DNA of 64,000 nt from Sutcliffiella cohnii (lineage in GTDB: Bacteria; Bacillota; Bacilli; Bacillales; Bacillaceae_I), in contig NZ_CP018866.1 in the NCBI RefSeq assembly GCF_002250055.1, positions 3,278,501-3,342,500 on the forward strand, written 5' to 3'. Below, piece by piece: positions 47,697 to 57,373 of the stretch. Made by a program: the position numbers and the translations under genes. Numbering within the stretch: position 1 is the stretch's first letter; every line of letters starts with the position of its first letter. The notes below the pieces were generated by a model. It saw only the letters and a program-made list of their open reading frames with translations, was not told the DNA's origin and made no database searches.

Positions 47697-50111
47697 TTAA
47701 CTTCTTAACGTTGCTCCAAATTGCTCTTCAAGTGCAGTTAACACTTTTTCATGAACTTTCGTTACTTCTTCATCCGTTAACGTATGGTCTGGATGGTAAT
47801 AACGTAAGGAGTATGCAACTGATTTTTTATCTTCCGCAATTTTGTCCCCTTCGTATAAATCAAAAATACGAACTTCTTTTAATAAGCTACCGCCAGCAGT
47901 ACGGATTACTTTTTCTAAGTCACCAGCAGGTGTAGAACGATCAATAACTAGCGCGATATCACGGCTAATTGATGGGAAACGCGGAATTGGCTCATATTTT
48001 ATTTCTTCCGTTTCTATATTTAAAATTGTTTGAAGTGCTAGTTCAAAAACATATGTTTCTGGAAGGTCTAACTCTTTTAACGTTTCTGGGTGCAACTGAC
48101 CTACATAACCAACGACATCATCATTCAATAATATTTCTGCAGTACGTCCAGGATGTAATCGGTCTAGCTCGGCACGACGGTATGTTACTCGCTCCGTTAA
48201 ACCTAACATTTCAAACATGCCGTCTAAAATACCTTTAGCAACGTAGAAATCTACCGCTTTTTTCTCACCTTGCCATTGGTGTGAATGCCAAAGACCAGTT
48301 AACACACCAGAAAGACGTTCTTTTTCTTCTGGTAGCTCTTCTCCTTCTTTTCCAACGAAAACAGAACCTATTTCGTAAATGGAGTTAGCGTGAGTTTGGC
48401 GAGCAATATTGTGCTGAACGACTTCAAGCAAATGCGGAACTAAACTTAAACGAAGCGTACTTCTTTCTTCACTCATTGGCATTGCTAGCACAATTTCTTT
48501 TCCATCTTCTATCGCGAACTGCTTCGCACGCTCTTTACTTGTAAGGGAATACGTAATGGTTTGTAGCAATCCTGCTCCTTCTAAGAAACTACGTACTTTA
48601 CGGCGTTTCGCTTGATATGTTGATAACACACCCGGTGTTGCAGCACTAATAGGAAGTGTTGTTGGAATGTTATCATAACCATATAGGCGGGCAACTTCTT
48701 CTACAAGGTCTTCTTCAATCGTAATATCACCACGTCTAGTAGGAACTGTTACCGTAAACGTTTCGTTATCTTCCACTACTTCAAATTTCAAGTTTTCAAA
48801 AATAGCCTTTACTTCACTTGCCGTTACAGACGTGCCTAAAACACTATTGATTTTAGATAGAGTAGTTGTAACTACTTTTGGCTCATAAGAAATTGTGTTT
48901 ACTTCTACACTTCCCTCTAATACTTCACCACCAGCGAATTCAGCCATTAATGCTGCTGCTCTTTCCGCTGCCTCATGTGTACGATTCGGATCAATACCTT
49001 TTTCAAAGCGTGCACTTGCTTCACTTCTTAGTCCGTGATCTTTTGAAGCTCGTCTAACAGTAGTCCCTTTAAAGTATGCAGACTCAATTAGTACAGTTGT
49101 TGTATCAGACTGAACTTCAGAGTTCAACCCACCCATTACACCTGCTAGTGCTATCGGTTCTGTTCCATTTGTAATAACAAGATGTTCAGAAGATAATGTT
49201 CTTTCTGCGTCGTCTAACGTGACAATTTTCTCTTTTTCTGTTGCACGACGAACTAAAATTTCTTTACTACCTAGTCTGTCATAATCAAAAGCGTGTAACG
49301 GTTGACCGTATTCTAATAAAATGTAATTTGTAATATCTACTACATTATTATGCGGGCGAATTCCAGCAGCCATTAAGCGTGTTTGCATCCATAATGGCGA
49401 AGGACCTATTTTTACGTTTTGAACGATTTTCGCAACGTATAGTGGGTTATCTTCTTCTGCCTCGACTTTAACAGAAATGTAATTGGACGCTTGTTCTTCA
49501 CTTACGTCATAAGAACTTTTTGGCCATTTTACTTCATTTCCTAAAATTGCCCCAACTTCATAAGCAACACCTAACATACTTAAACAGTCTGAACGGTTTG
49601 GTGTTAAACCTAGCTCTAGAACATAATCGTTACGGCTTAAGTATGCGAGCGCGTCTGTGCCAACTTCCACATCATGTGGGAATACGAAAATTCCTTCAGA
49701 AAATTCTTTTGCTACTAGTTTAGACTCTATTCCTAATTCTTGTAACGAGCAAATCATACCGTTCGATTCTTCGCCGCGTAGTTTTGCACGTTTAATTTTA
49801 AAATTGCCAGGTAATACTGCGCCTACTTTCGCAACCGCAACCTTTTGTCCTTTGTCTACATTTGGAGCACCACAAATAATTTGAACAGGTGCTTCCTCTC
49901 CTACATCTACTAAACATTTATTAAGTTTATCTGCATTCGGATGTTGCTCACGTTCTAAAACGTGGCCAATTACAACACCTTTAATCCCTTCGTTTAAAAC
50001 ATCTACACCTTCAACTTCAATCCCGCTACGTGTAATACGTTCTGCTAATTCATCTGCACTGACTCCATTTAAGTCAACATATTCATTCAGCCAATTATAT
50101 GAAACTAACAT
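47697..50111 (-). CDS. pheT: Phenylalanyl-tRNA synthetase beta subunit
   Basis: 804 residues. Domains in order: N-terminal EMAP/OB tRNA-binding domain ([20 protein letters not shown]), B3/B4 editing domain ([19 protein letters not shown]), B5 domain ([20 protein letters not shown]), catalytic-like core ([20 protein letters not shown]), and C-terminal FDX-ACB anticodon-binding domain ([20 protein letters not shown]). Works as the alpha2beta2 enzyme with PheS, whose gene is 18 bases upstream. Confidence 0.97.
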   Translation of the reverse strand: MLVSYNWLNEYVDLNGVSADELAERITRSGIEVEGVDVLNEGIKGVVIGHVLEREQHPNADKLNKCLVDVGEEAPVQIICGAPNVDKGQKVAVAKVGAVLPGNFKIKRAKLRGEESNGMICSLQELGIESKLVAKEFSEGIFVFPHDVEVGTDALAYLSRNDYVLELGLTPNRSDCLSMLGVAYEVGAILGNEVKWPKSSYDVSEEQASNYISVKVEAEEDNPLYVAKIVQNVKIGPSPLWMQTRLMAAGIRPHNNVVDITNYILLEYGQPLHAFDYDRLGSKEILVRRATEKEKIVTLDDAERTLSSEHLVITNGTEPIALAGVMGGLNSEVQSDTTTVLIESAYFKGTTVRRASKDHGLRSEASARFEKGIDPNRTHEAAERAAALMAEFAGGEVLEGSVEVNTISYEPKVVTTTLSKINSVLGTSVTASEVKAIFENLKFEVVEDNETFTVTVPTRRGDITIEEDLVEEVARLYGYDNIPTTLPISAATPGVLSTYQAKRRKVRSFLEGAGLLQTITYSLTSKERAKQFAIEDGKEIVLAMPMSEERSTLRLSLVPHLLEVVQHNIARQTHANSIYEIGSVFVGKEGEELPEEKERLSGVLTGLWHSHQWQGEKKAVDFYVAKGILDGMFEMLGLTERVTYRRAELDRLHPGRTAEILLNDDVVGYVGQLHPETLKELDLPETYVFELALQTILNIETEEIKYEPIPRFPSISRDIALVIDRSTPAGDLEKVIRTAGGSLLKEVRIFDLYEGDKIAEDKKSVAYSLRYYHPDHTLTDEEVTKVHEKVLTALEEQFGATLRS

Positions 50112-50129
50112 TAGACTCTCTCCCTTCTA

Positions 50130-51164
50130 TTACGCTCTATTCCATTGAGTGTTAAAACGTTGGTCGTTCGTATAAAAATGACGAATATCATCAATTCCGT
50201 ACTTCAGCATTGCAATACGCTCAGGGCCCATTCCGAATGCAAACCCTTGATACATTTTAGAATCATAACCTGCCATTTCTAACACGTTAGGATGAACCAT
50301 TCCAGCACCTAAAATTTCAATCCAGCCTGTTTGTTTACAAACGTTACATCCTTTTCCACCACATTTTGCACAAGAAACATCTACTTCTACTGACGGTTCA
50401 GTGAATGGGAAAAAGCTTGGGCGTAAGCGAATTTCACGATCTTCACCAAACATCTTTTTCGCAAATACTTCTAACGTTCCTTTTAAATCACTCATTCGAA
50501 TGTTTTCATCTACTACTAACCCTTCAATTTGTGTAAATTGATGAGAGTGTGTCGCATCATCATCGTCTCGACGGTACACTTTACCAGGACAAATTATTTT
50601 GATAGGTCCTTTTCCTTCGTTTTTCTCCATTGTACGAGCTTGTACTGGGGAAGTATGTGTGCGAAGTAATGTATCTTCCGTAATATAGAAAGAGTCTTGC
50701 ATATCGCGAGCTGGGTGATCTTTCGGTAAGTTTAGTGCTTCAAAGTTATAATAATCTTTTTCTACTTCTGGCCCTTCGGCAATTTGATAACCCATTCCTA
50801 AAAATAGATCTTCAATTTCCTCTACTACTTTTGTTAACGGATGTTTATTACCTGTACGGACAGGTCTACCTGGCAACGTAACATCTATAGATTCGGAAGC
50901 TAGCTTTTCAGCAACCGTCGCTTTTTCTAACATCTCTACTTTTGCTTCCAATTGAGTTGCAATAGCCTCACGTACTTCATTTGCGAGTGCCCCCATTTTC
51001 GGTCTTTCCTCAGCAGAAAGTTTCCCCATACCACGTAAAATTTCCGTGATTGGCCCTTTTTTCCCTAAATATGCAACACGAACTTCATTCAATTCTTTTA
51101 AATTTTTTGCATCACTAACTTCTTGAAGAGCTTGTTGTTGTAGCTCTTTTAAACGTTGTTCCAT
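50130..51164 (-). CDS. pheS: Phenylalanyl-tRNA synthetase alpha subunit
   Basis: 344 residues. N-terminal coiled coil, then class II catalytic core with motif 2 ([20 protein letters not shown]) and motif 3 ([18 protein letters not shown]). Carries a four-cysteine knuckle ([17 protein letters not shown]) seen in many Gram-positive PheS. AAGGAGG precedes the ATG. The pheST operon is controlled by the T-box leader at 51215-51485. Confidence 0.97.
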   Translation of the reverse strand: MEQRLKELQQQALQEVSDAKNLKELNEVRVAYLGKKGPITEILRGMGKLSAEERPKMGALANEVREAIATQLEAKVEMLEKATVAEKLASESIDVTLPGRPVRTGNKHPLTKVVEEIEDLFLGMGYQIAEGPEVEKDYYNFEALNLPKDHPARDMQDSFYITEDTLLRTHTSPVQARTMEKNEGKGPIKIICPGKVYRRDDDDATHSHQFTQIEGLVVDENIRMSDLKGTLEVFAKKMFGEDREIRLRPSFFPFTEPSVEVDVSCAKCGGKGCNVCKQTGWIEILGAGMVHPNVLEMAGYDSKMYQGFAFGMGPERIAMLKYGIDDIRHFYTNDQRFNTQWNRA

Positions 51165-51214
51165 TTCAAATGCCTCCTTTTATTTTTATGTAATAGGTGT
51201 TTTTGAGCAAAATA

Positions 51215-51485
51215 AAAAACCCGCCCCTATAGAAGGGACGAGTTTAAATCGCGTTACCACCCTAATTAACTAAACAAAAAAACGTTTTAGTTCACTTCAT
51301 TCCTATAACGGCTTTTCACCGGTACACCTTTACAGTTATTACTGGTCCAAGTGCCAACTCAAGAGGTGAAATTTTCATTTACTACTTTCCATAAAAATGC
51401 TTTCAGTCATTGGCATTTTCTCCCTAGATGGCGCATGTAAATTACTTGCCTCTATCATCGTTTTAAATTATTATATTGTAATCAT
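51215..51485 (-). promoter_or_regulatory. T-box leader of pheST (tRNA-Phe sensing)
   Basis: The minus strand shows the T-box consensus AGGGTGGTAACGCG (51250-51263) just before the terminator ACTCGTCCC / GGGGCGGGT with a T-run (51215-51244). The structured leader upstream spans about 200 bases. Uncharged tRNA-Phe should pair and favour antitermination. A candidate UUC specifier followed by A lies in AAATTTCACC, but I cannot prove its loop position. Confidence 0.92.
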
Positions 51486-51490
51486 TTCTT

Positions 51491-51519
51491 ATTATATGAA
51501 ATGTTTTCGTTTCTTGCAA
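51491..51519 (-). promoter_or_regulatory. Sigma-A promoter of pheST
   Basis: TTGCAA (51514-51519), 17-bp spacer, TATAAT (51491-51496) on the minus strand, immediately upstream of the T-box leader. Confidence 0.75.
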
Positions 51520-51553
51520 CTAAGTCTCGAAAGAATATGGAAATTGTAATGGG

Positions 51554-52078
51554 CTACATATGACCGTCACGACGAAGGAAATACTTTTTTGCTCCCTCAC
51601 CTATTAAATTAAACATAAATGTTATATACATGATGGCTATTACCGGCACTAACACAAGCCAAGGAGCATTATGCATTTCTTTCTTAATTCCATTCAGCAT
51701 GGTCGCCCAATTATACCCTGTGTTTTCCAGAAAACCAAATGGGGGTCCCATAGAACTTAACAATGGGCCTGTTTGCACAAACTGTTGAGTAACAAAGATT
51801 GAAAAGATCCCAAGTTGAGCTACTAGTATCGTAACTCTTCCTAAATCCATAAAAAAATGAATAACAATAGTAGGAATCAAATAAGGAAAAACATGTTGCA
51901 ATATTAGTTGAGAATCCTTTGCACCTTGAACTTTTGATGCAAGCGTAAATTCTTTTTGTAAGTATTATAACCTTGCTCTTGGATGATATAGCTTACACGA
52001 CCAACTTCTAAGAGAGCTATAATTAGTATTACCAACGTATATCTATTTTCGGCAAAAATAATAAATGCCTGAATTATT
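51554..52078 (-). pseudogene. Remnant of a peptide/nickel-type ABC transporter permease (OppC/DppC-like)
   Basis: The first intact piece (51554-51901) reads as the C-terminal part of a membrane permease (HFFMDLGRVTILVAQLGIF, PWLVLVPVIAIMYITFMFNL). Upstream another frame gives AFIIFAENRYTLVILIIALL and EVGRVSYIIQEQGYN. The two join through a one-base loss in an A-run at 51953-51957, after which EFTLASKVQGAKDSQLILQH is restored. The N-terminal half is gone; homology ends near 52078, shortly before IS sequence. About 170 of an expected ~290 residues remain. No partner transporter genes adjoin it. Confidence 0.78.
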
Positions 52079-52159
52079 CATAAAAAATCTTTGATAACCA
52101 AATAATGCTTATCTATCAAGGTATTGAACTAAATGGTCCATGCATCAAATAAATGAAAA

Positions 52160-52217
52160 AAGAATCCATTTCTGATATGGTTAAAGCAACGATGAAATAA
52201 CCACAGAAAGGATTCTT
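52160..52217 (+). promoter_or_regulatory. Inverted repeat covering the transposase ribosome binding site
   Basis: AAGAATCCATTTCTG (52160-52174) pairs with CAGAAAGGATTCTT (52204-52217) except for one bulged base. The second arm contains the AAGGA in front of the transposase ATG at 52221. Transcripts entering from outside would fold and hide the ribosome site, a known way for insertion sequences to avoid activation by readthrough. Confidence 0.6.
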
Positions 52218-52220
52218 ATA

Positions 52221-53057
52221 ATGGCTACTTTACCGCAATTAACACTAGATTTCAATCGTCAAATTAAATTATCAACTGATGGAGGCTCTCTTTCTTCTGA
52301 TACAGGTGAATTCGTTTTTCGAGAGTTTGATGAAAAAATCGGATTCTCTGATACTCTTGTTCAACACCTGCATCTGAACGACGAGAGAAAATACCATGTT
52401 CATTCAAATGAAAATCTACTTCGGCAAAAGCTTTATCAACTCATCGCTGGTTATGCTGAGGATGATGCGGCCGATCATTTGACGAATGATCCTGTTTTCA
52501 CCCAAATGATTGGGACTGACTCCTTAGCTTCTCAACCAAGTTTATCTCGCTTTTATACACGATTTGATCATGAGTCCATTGAACAATTACATCACGCTAA
52601 CCAAGAACTTTTAGATAAAGTACATGAACTCAGAGAGTCAAAAGCACTCATCATTGTTTTAGATTCAACACATGCTGACACATACGGCCAACAAGAATTT
52701 ACAGCTTATAATACCCATTACGGGACTGGTGGCTTTCATCCATTGGTTGCCTTCGATGGGATAACAGGCGATTTCCTAAAAGCCCAGCTACGCCCTGGAA
52801 ATGTGTATACGTCCAATGGTGTTGTGGATTTTGTGGAACCACTTATCAAACATTACAATGAAAATTTTCCAGAAACGACACCATTTTTACGTGGTGATAG
52901 TGGTTTTGCCGTTCCAGCTCTGTACGATTTATGTGAACGCGAATCGGTTTATTATGTCATTCGTTTGAAATCTAACGCCATTTTACAGCGAATGGCAGAT
53001 GAATGTCATCCAGCCACAGTACCGCACTACCTTATCGCGGTAAAGTTGAAAGAATAA
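52221..53057 (+). pseudogene. IS1380-family transposase, C-terminally truncated
   Basis: 278 residues; full family members have about 430-450. The N-terminus TLPQLTLDFNRQIKLSTDGG is typical. Two of the three DDE residues are visible: Asp in VLDSTHADTYG (about 149) and Asp in FLRGDSGFA (about 221); the distal Glu is absent. The last dozen residues after ECHPATVPHY do not look like the family, marking the truncation. Not expected to be active. Confidence 0.8.
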
Positions 53058-53097
53058 AAAAAGCTGTAGGAGACAACAATCTCTTCCAGCTTTTTTT
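53056..53097. terminator. Terminator-like hairpin at the end of the IS remnant, serving ysgA
   Basis: AAAAAAGCTG / CAGCTTTTTT stem with additional inner pairing AGGAGA/TCTCTT, T-runs on both strands. It lies between the transposase end and the ysgA stop, which face each other. Confidence 0.7.
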
Positions 53098-53157
53098 ATT
53101 CGCATTGCCTATTCTTTTTTCTAAGGCCTTTTACCTATCCATTTTTTTGATACATAA

Positions 53158-53916
53158 TTAAGTTCTTAAGTAGTACATCAAAATACCAGCCGCAATCCCC
53201 ACATTTAGTGATTCACTTTTTCCGTAAATAGGAATATATAAATTTTTGTCTGTTTTAGACAAATACTCTTTTGCCACTCCTTGGCCTTCATTCCCAACAA
53301 GTAACGCAAAAGAAGTTGTAGGTTTTACGTCTGTGTATGGCATTCCATTTTCTAATGCTGTACCATAAACGGGTATACCTATCTCTTTACATTTTTCTAT
53401 CCATGTTTGAAGATTTTCTCGAATAATTGGCACATGAAAAATTGCTCCTTGCGTTGCACGGACAACTTTTCCATTATAAAGATCAGCAGTTCCATCCCCA
53501 AGTACGATGGTGTCTATACCTGCGGCTTCCGCGGTACGAATCATCGTACCGACATTACCAGGGTCCTGTACATTATCTAACATTAACACTTTGCTACTTT
53601 TAGTTAACATACTCTCGTTATTCGATTGGAATTGACAGACAGCAGATACTCCTTGTGGTGTTTCTGTTTCACTAATAGCTTTTAGAACATCATCTGATAC
53701 TATATACCAGGTAGCATTATCTATTTTCCAGTTTGCTGGGATGTTTTCGTTTTCTGATATAATGATCTCTTCTACTAATCCATCTACTTTTAGAGCCTCT
53801 TCTACTAAATGAAATCCCTCTATTAAGAATGTTTTCGCTATTTCACGTTCTTTCTTTTTATGTAATTTTTTCCATTGTTTCACTTTAGGGTTTTTGACTG
53901 AATCAATTCGTTTCAC
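53158..53916 (-). CDS. ysgA: SpoU-family RNA 2'-O-methyltransferase (YsgA-like)
   Basis: 252 residues. N-terminal substrate-binding domain (KNPKVKQWKKLHKKKEREIA, FLIEGFHLVEEALK), then the trefoil-knot SPOUT domain with the three conserved motifs: VQDPGNVGTMIRTAEAAGID, LLVGNEGQGVAKEYL, and IPIYGKSESLNVGIAAGILM. Methylates rRNA or tRNA ribose; the target nucleotide is unknown. Located between pheS and sspI as in B. subtilis. Confidence 0.92.
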   Translation of the reverse strand: MKRIDSVKNPKVKQWKKLHKKKEREIAKTFLIEGFHLVEEALKVDGLVEEIIISENENIPANWKIDNATWYIVSDDVLKAISETETPQGVSAVCQFQSNNESMLTKSSKVLMLDNVQDPGNVGTMIRTAEAAGIDTIVLGDGTADLYNGKVVRATQGAIFHVPIIRENLQTWIEKCKEIGIPVYGTALENGMPYTDVKPTTSFALLVGNEGQGVAKEYLSKTDKNLYIPIYGKSESLNVGIAAGILMYYLRT

Positions 53917-54070
53917 GTTCTAATTCTCCTTTATTTCACCTTGTTGTTCATTATACTCAAATTTCTATCAGATGTACAAAACAGGGGAAAAAAAAGGTAT
54001 TCTCTATACATAGTTTTTCTATTTTAGTAAAACATACAAATGTACATATTAATTTTAGGGGTGAAATGTT

Positions 54071-54277
54071 ATGAACTTAAATTTACGACATGCGATTAAA
54101 CAAAACGTACAAGGTAACTCTCAAGAAGAATTGGAAGCAACTATCGTTGATGCTATTCAAAACGGGGAAGAAAAGATGTTACCTGGTCTAGGAGTTTTAT
54201 TTGAAATGATATGGCAACACTCTTCTGAACAAGACAAGCAAGAAATGCTTACAACATTAGAAAACAGTTTAAAATAA
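54071..54277 (+). CDS. sspI: Small acid-soluble spore protein I
   Basis: 68 residues, closely like B. subtilis Ssp[37 protein letters not shown], and [21 protein letters not shown] minor SASP made in the forespore under sigma-G; its exact role in the spore is unknown. AGGGGTG precedes the ATG. A sigma-G site is expected upstream, but I could not identify one with confidence. Monocistronic with its own terminator. Confidence 0.96.
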   Translation: MNLNLRHAIKQNVQGNSQEELEATIVDAIQNGEEKMLPGLGVLFEMIWQHSSEQDKQEMLTTLENSLK

Positions 54278-54291
54278 TGGATGGAAAAACT

Positions 54292-54320
54292 AGAGCGGAA
54301 TAATTAAACCGCTCTTTTTT
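54292..54320 (+). terminator. Terminator of sspI
   Basis: AGAGCGG / CCGCTCT seven-bp stem with a ten-base loop and T6, 14 bases past the sspI stop. Confidence 0.85.
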
Positions 54321-54562
54321 AATTTGGTTCAAATGGAACGTTTTTCCCTCCTCTTTGGAATCTTGCTTTATGCTTTTCCTCTATTGTGAATATACCTAAT
54401 TACTGTTAAGGGAATTCTACTTTTGCCCTTTCGTGTTCCCAGCCTTCCCTCTCCTCCCAAGGAGTCAAGTGTCCTTCGCTACAATCCACACCATAAAATC
54501 ATTGCAATCATTGGAACTAGGTAGTAATCAATAGCGGTATATACTACAACTTTACATTAGAA
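54321..54562. other. Intergenic region with a decayed fragment of the GC-rich repeat
   Basis: Mostly featureless. Around 54425-54490 it contains TTTCGTGTTCCCAGCC, CTCCTCCCAAGGAGTCAAG and TCCTTCGCTACAATCCAC, a degraded trace of the dispersed repeat end. No gene. Confidence 0.45.
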
Positions 54563-54586
54563 AGAGCTCCCATTTCTGGAAGCCCT
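54563..54586 (-). terminator. Terminator of the M42 peptidase gene
   Basis: GGGCTTCC / GGGAGCTC stem on the minus strand with two wobble pairs and a six-base loop, followed by TTTCTAATG. Confidence 0.6.
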
Positions 54587-54592
54587 TTTTCA

Positions 54593-55681
54593 TTAATTAA
54601 ACGTAATTTCTTTTACAGTATCAGCATCTAAACGTTTGATCACTTCTGCAATTAATTTCACTGCATTCTCATAGTCATCACGATGCAACATTGCTGCATG
54701 AGAGTGGATGTAACGAGTTGCAATCGTAATAGATAATGCAGGTACACCTTGTGCTGTTAAATGGATTGCTCCAGAGTCAGTTCCTCCACCAGCTACAGAG
54801 TCAAATTGATACGGAATCTCCATTTCATCTGCTACACCTGTTACAAAATCACGTAACCCTTTATGAGAAACCATTGATGCATCATAAAGAATTATTTGAG
54901 GTCCTTTACCCATTTTACTTAGTGCTTCTTTTTCCGTTACTCCAGGAGTATCCCCAGCAATACCAACATCCACACCAAAGCCAATATCTGGTTCAATCAT
55001 GTTTGCAGATGTTTTCGCTCCACGTAGACCAACCTCTTCTTGAACAGTTCCTACCCCGTAAACTACGTTTGGATGATCTGTGTCTTTAAGCTGCTTTAAT
55101 ACGTCAATCGCAATCGCACATCCGATACGATTATCCCAAGCTTTTGCTAATAACATTTTCTCGTTATTCATTACTGTGAATTCAAAGTAAGGAACAACTT
55201 GGTCTCCAGGTGTAACACCCCATTCAGCCGCTTCTTCACGGCTTGAAGCACCAATATCAATAAACATATCTTTAATCTCTACTGGTTTTTTACGAGCTTC
55301 TGGTGGTAGAATGTGAGGCGGTTTAGATCCTATTACACCTGTTATGTCACCTTTCTTCGTTACGATTGTTACACGCTGTGCCAGCATTACTTGTGACCAC
55401 CAGCCACCGACTGTTTGAAAACGAATAAATCCGCGATCATCAATGCTCGTTACCATAAAACCAACTTCATCTAAATGGCCAGCAACCATAATTTTAGGAC
55501 CGTCCGCTACCCCAACCTTTTTCGCGATTAAGCTTCCTAGTCCGTCCGTTGTTACTTCATCAGCGTAAGCTTCTATGTATTTTCTCATTACGTCACGAGG
55601 CTCTTTTTCATTGCCCGGAATACCTTTAGCATCCGTTAAATCTTTAAGCATCGTTAACGTTTCATCTAACTGCTTTGTCAT
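54593..55681 (-). CDS. ysdC: M42-family metallo-aminopeptidase (YsdC-like)
   Basis: 362 residues from the ATG at 55681 ([17 protein letters not shown]), with AAGGGGGA upstream; the frame extends nine unconserved codons. Dinuclear metal site: His in [12 protein letters not shown], Asp in [10 protein letters not shown], Glu pair in [12 protein letters not shown], Asp in [11 protein letters not shown], and His near the end in [15 protein letters not shown]. Glutamyl-aminopeptidase/endoglucanase-M-like enzymes that form dodecamers and trim peptides in the cytoplasm. Confidence 0.94.
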   Translation of the reverse strand: MTKQLDETLTMLKDLTDAKGIPGNEKEPRDVMRKYIEAYADEVTTDGLGSLIAKKVGVADGPKIMVAGHLDEVGFMVTSIDDRGFIRFQTVGGWWSQVMLAQRVTIVTKKGDITGVIGSKPPHILPPEARKKPVEIKDMFIDIGASSREEAAEWGVTPGDQVVPYFEFTVMNNEKMLLAKAWDNRIGCAIAIDVLKQLKDTDHPNVVYGVGTVQEEVGLRGAKTSANMIEPDIGFGVDVGIAGDTPGVTEKEALSKMGKGPQIILYDASMVSHKGLRDFVTGVADEMEIPYQFDSVAGGGTDSGAIHLTAQGVPALSITIATRYIHSHAAMLHRDDYENAVKLIAEVIKRLDADTVKEITFN

Positions 55682-55767
55682 ATATTTCGTCCCCCTTAAT
55701 ATTCTCAACGCCTATTATACAGAAACTTCTGTCAGAAGAAAAGCGAGAGAAAACCAACAAATTGTGT

Positions 55768-56256
55768 TTAATATCCTGTTTGCTGTCGTTCATGGTTTAC
55801 TTCATTCTTTTTATAGTATGCCTGTTCAATTTCTTTCCATTCGAAATGTAATAACTCCCCTAAATGAATATAGGAAGAGAATAGTACTTGGTACGTATCT
55901 TCGTCTCTCGATTCACGGAATTGTGAAATTAACTGATAGACTACTAAAAATTGTTCTGTAACAGACTCCATTTTTACGGATGCTTCCGTTTCAATATCCA
56001 TGCTATAGTTTAACGTTAAGCCTAGTGATAAAATGAAATGTAGTCCATCAACATATTCTTCTAAAATAACCTCTTTAGGAGAAGAAGGTTTTAAACTCCA
56101 AAACTTGAAACAACGTGTTTCGTTAGCAAGTTCCCCAACTTCCACTTGTAAGGCTAACACTTTCCGATCAAAAAGCTCTTCTTTTTTTAATCCGTGTTGC
56201 TCTTCAATTTTTGAATCTAACTCTTTTTGCATAAGAAATAATTGGTCTAGTTTCAT
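55768..56256 (-). CDS. dUTPase, all-alpha dimeric type
   Basis: 162 residues, all-helical. The MazG/dUTPase superfamily metal-binding motifs are visible: ALQVEVGELANETRCFKFWS (ExxE of the first helix) and ILEEYVDGLHFILSLGL (ExxD of the next). These are the dUTPase_2 signatures, so it should hydrolyse dUTP to dUMP and keep uracil out of DNA. AAAGGA precedes the ATG. Stands alone between the M42 peptidase and ysdB. Confidence 0.87.
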   Translation of the reverse strand: MKLDQLFLMQKELDSKIEEQHGLKKEELFDRKVLALQVEVGELANETRCFKFWSLKPSSPKEVILEEYVDGLHFILSLGLTLNYSMDIETEASVKMESVTEQFLVVYQLISQFRESRDEDTYQVLFSSYIHLGELLHFEWKEIEQAYYKKNEVNHERQQTGY

Positions 56257-56302
56257 ATGTACCGTCCTTTATAAAATTTATTTAAAAAAATTATATCAAA
56301 AA

Positions 56303-56329
56303 TGAAACTTTTGCGTGATTAAAATCGTA
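56303..56329 (+). promoter_or_regulatory. Sigma-W promoter of ysdB
   Basis: TGAAAC (56303-56308), 17-bp spacer, CGTA (56326-56329), about 50 bp upstream of the ysdB ATG. This is the sigma-W pattern TGAAAC-N16/17-CGTA. ysdB is a known sigma-W regulon member in B. subtilis. Confidence 0.8.
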
Positions 56330-56379
56330 AAATAGGGTAATCCATCTATATTCTATTAAAAATAAGGAGTTAAAGGACC

Positions 56380-56772
56380 ATGATTGTTTACCTTATACGT
56401 ATATTACTGTTAGCGCTTTTTGTTTTTCTTATTTACGCAATCATCAAATATGTTTTTAATCCGAAGAGAAAATTAGAATTAGCGCACGAACAAAAAAACT
56501 TTTATATGTTAGATAAAAAAGAAAATATACGTAAAAACTTTCTCTTAACGTACAAAGGTGTACTCTTTGAAGGAGAAAAATATTTAGGGACTACCGATAA
56601 AGCATTTGAAGTCATATCCATTTTTATCTTCCCTAAAAATACGTCAAAACTACAAGGTTTAGAAAAGCGTGACTTTGAGTTTATAGAAAAAGAAGTTAGA
56701 AGAGCATATCCTAATGCAATTATCGATTGGAAAAGCCCGATTAAAGAATTTTTAAAAGCAGAAAAGAGCTAA
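56380..56772 (+). CDS. ysdB: Sigma-W-regulated membrane-anchored protein YsdB
   Basis: 130 residues, the same length as B. subtilis YsdB. One N-terminal membrane span (IVYLIRILLLALFVFLIYAI) then a basic soluble region with FNPKRKLELAHEQKNFYMLD, NIRKNFLLTYKGVLFEGEKY and IEKEVRRAYPNAIIDWKSPI. Function unknown; part of the cell-envelope stress response by its promoter. Its terminator overlaps the acetyltransferase gene end. Confidence 0.92.
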   Translation: MIVYLIRILLLALFVFLIYAIIKYVFNPKRKLELAHEQKNFYMLDKKENIRKNFLLTYKGVLFEGEKYLGTTDKAFEVISIFIFPKNTSKLQGLEKRDFEFIEKEVRRAYPNAIIDWKSPIKEFLKAEKS

Positions 56773-56791
56773 ACAAAGCTCTTTTTTTTTA
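56762..56791. terminator. Terminator between the convergent ysdB and acetyltransferase genes
   Basis: AAAAGAGC / GCTCTTTT stem with an eight-base loop and a long T-run on the plus strand. It includes the ysdB stop and the last bases of the acetyltransferase frame. Confidence 0.8.
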
Positions 56792-57253
56792 TTCTTGTAT
56801 CATTACGATGAATTCTGTACCATGAAAAAGAAATCGTGTCGTTTCAGTAAATTTATGTTTTTTATAAAGGTGAATGGCACGTTCGTTGAAGGAGGCAACT
56901 GTTAACCGAAGATTTTTACAATCCCCCATCCTCTTGGCTTGCTCCATAATAAAGGAAAGAAAATCATCACCATTTCCTTGATCAGTTAAGTCCGGCTTCA
57001 AACCAAAGCCAATATCTACAAATAAATTATTATAATTGTAATCTGTCGTCGGAACTTGTGCTCCTTCTCCGATACAAAAGAACCCTACTAACTGTTTATT
57101 TTCATCTAAGATTGTATAGTAGTCCTTCACTAACAATTCCATCATACCTTCTCGGCTCACTTCTCCATTGTAAAAATCGTAAGGAGGCTCGTACTGCCAA
57201 CTTAAAATCTCCAAAGCGTAAAACTCATTCATATCATCTTTATACAACTTCAT
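56789..57253 (-). CDS. GNAT-family N-acetyltransferase
   Basis: 154 residues. The acetyl-CoA fold is visible: strand 'KQLVGFFCIGEG', the motif A region FVDIGFGLKPDLTDQGNGDD then FLSFIMEQAKRMG, and motif B NLRLTVASFNERAIHLYKKH ending in FTETTRFLF. The 'NERAIHLYKKHGF'-type segment is the RimI-like hallmark. Acceptor substrate unknown. GGAAGG precedes the ATG. Single gene upstream of the 21-bp array 2. Confidence 0.88.
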   Translation of the reverse strand: MKLYKDDMNEFYALEILSWQYEPPYDFYNGEVSREGMMELLVKDYYTILDENKQLVGFFCIGEGAQVPTTDYNYNNLFVDIGFGLKPDLTDQGNGDDFLSFIMEQAKRMGDCKNLRLTVASFNERAIHLYKKHKFTETTRFLFHGTEFIVMIQE

Positions 57254-57373
57254 CGTTCATTACCTTCCCCATATTTGTCTGTAATTCTTAAGGACCTTCC
57301 GTATTCATTGTATCACTACTAAGATATATTCCTTTTATATTATTTATAAGTTTCACAAAACTGCTTATGGCTG

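Larger units (their letters stand above)
52160..53057 (+). mobile_element. Truncated IS1380-type insertion sequence
   Basis: Comprises the leader hairpin and the 5' two-thirds of the transposase gene at 52221-53057. The family's usual length is about 1.6-1.7 kb, so the right side including the distal terminal repeat is missing. The left boundary lies between the permease remnant (to about 52078) and 52160, but no terminal repeat pair can be shown. Confidence 0.75.

Noticed and set aside
53930..54070. Sigma-G promoter of sspI
   Set aside because: CATATTA is present but too close to the ribosome site, and other CATA-like sequences lack a matching -35; no site could be assigned responsibly.
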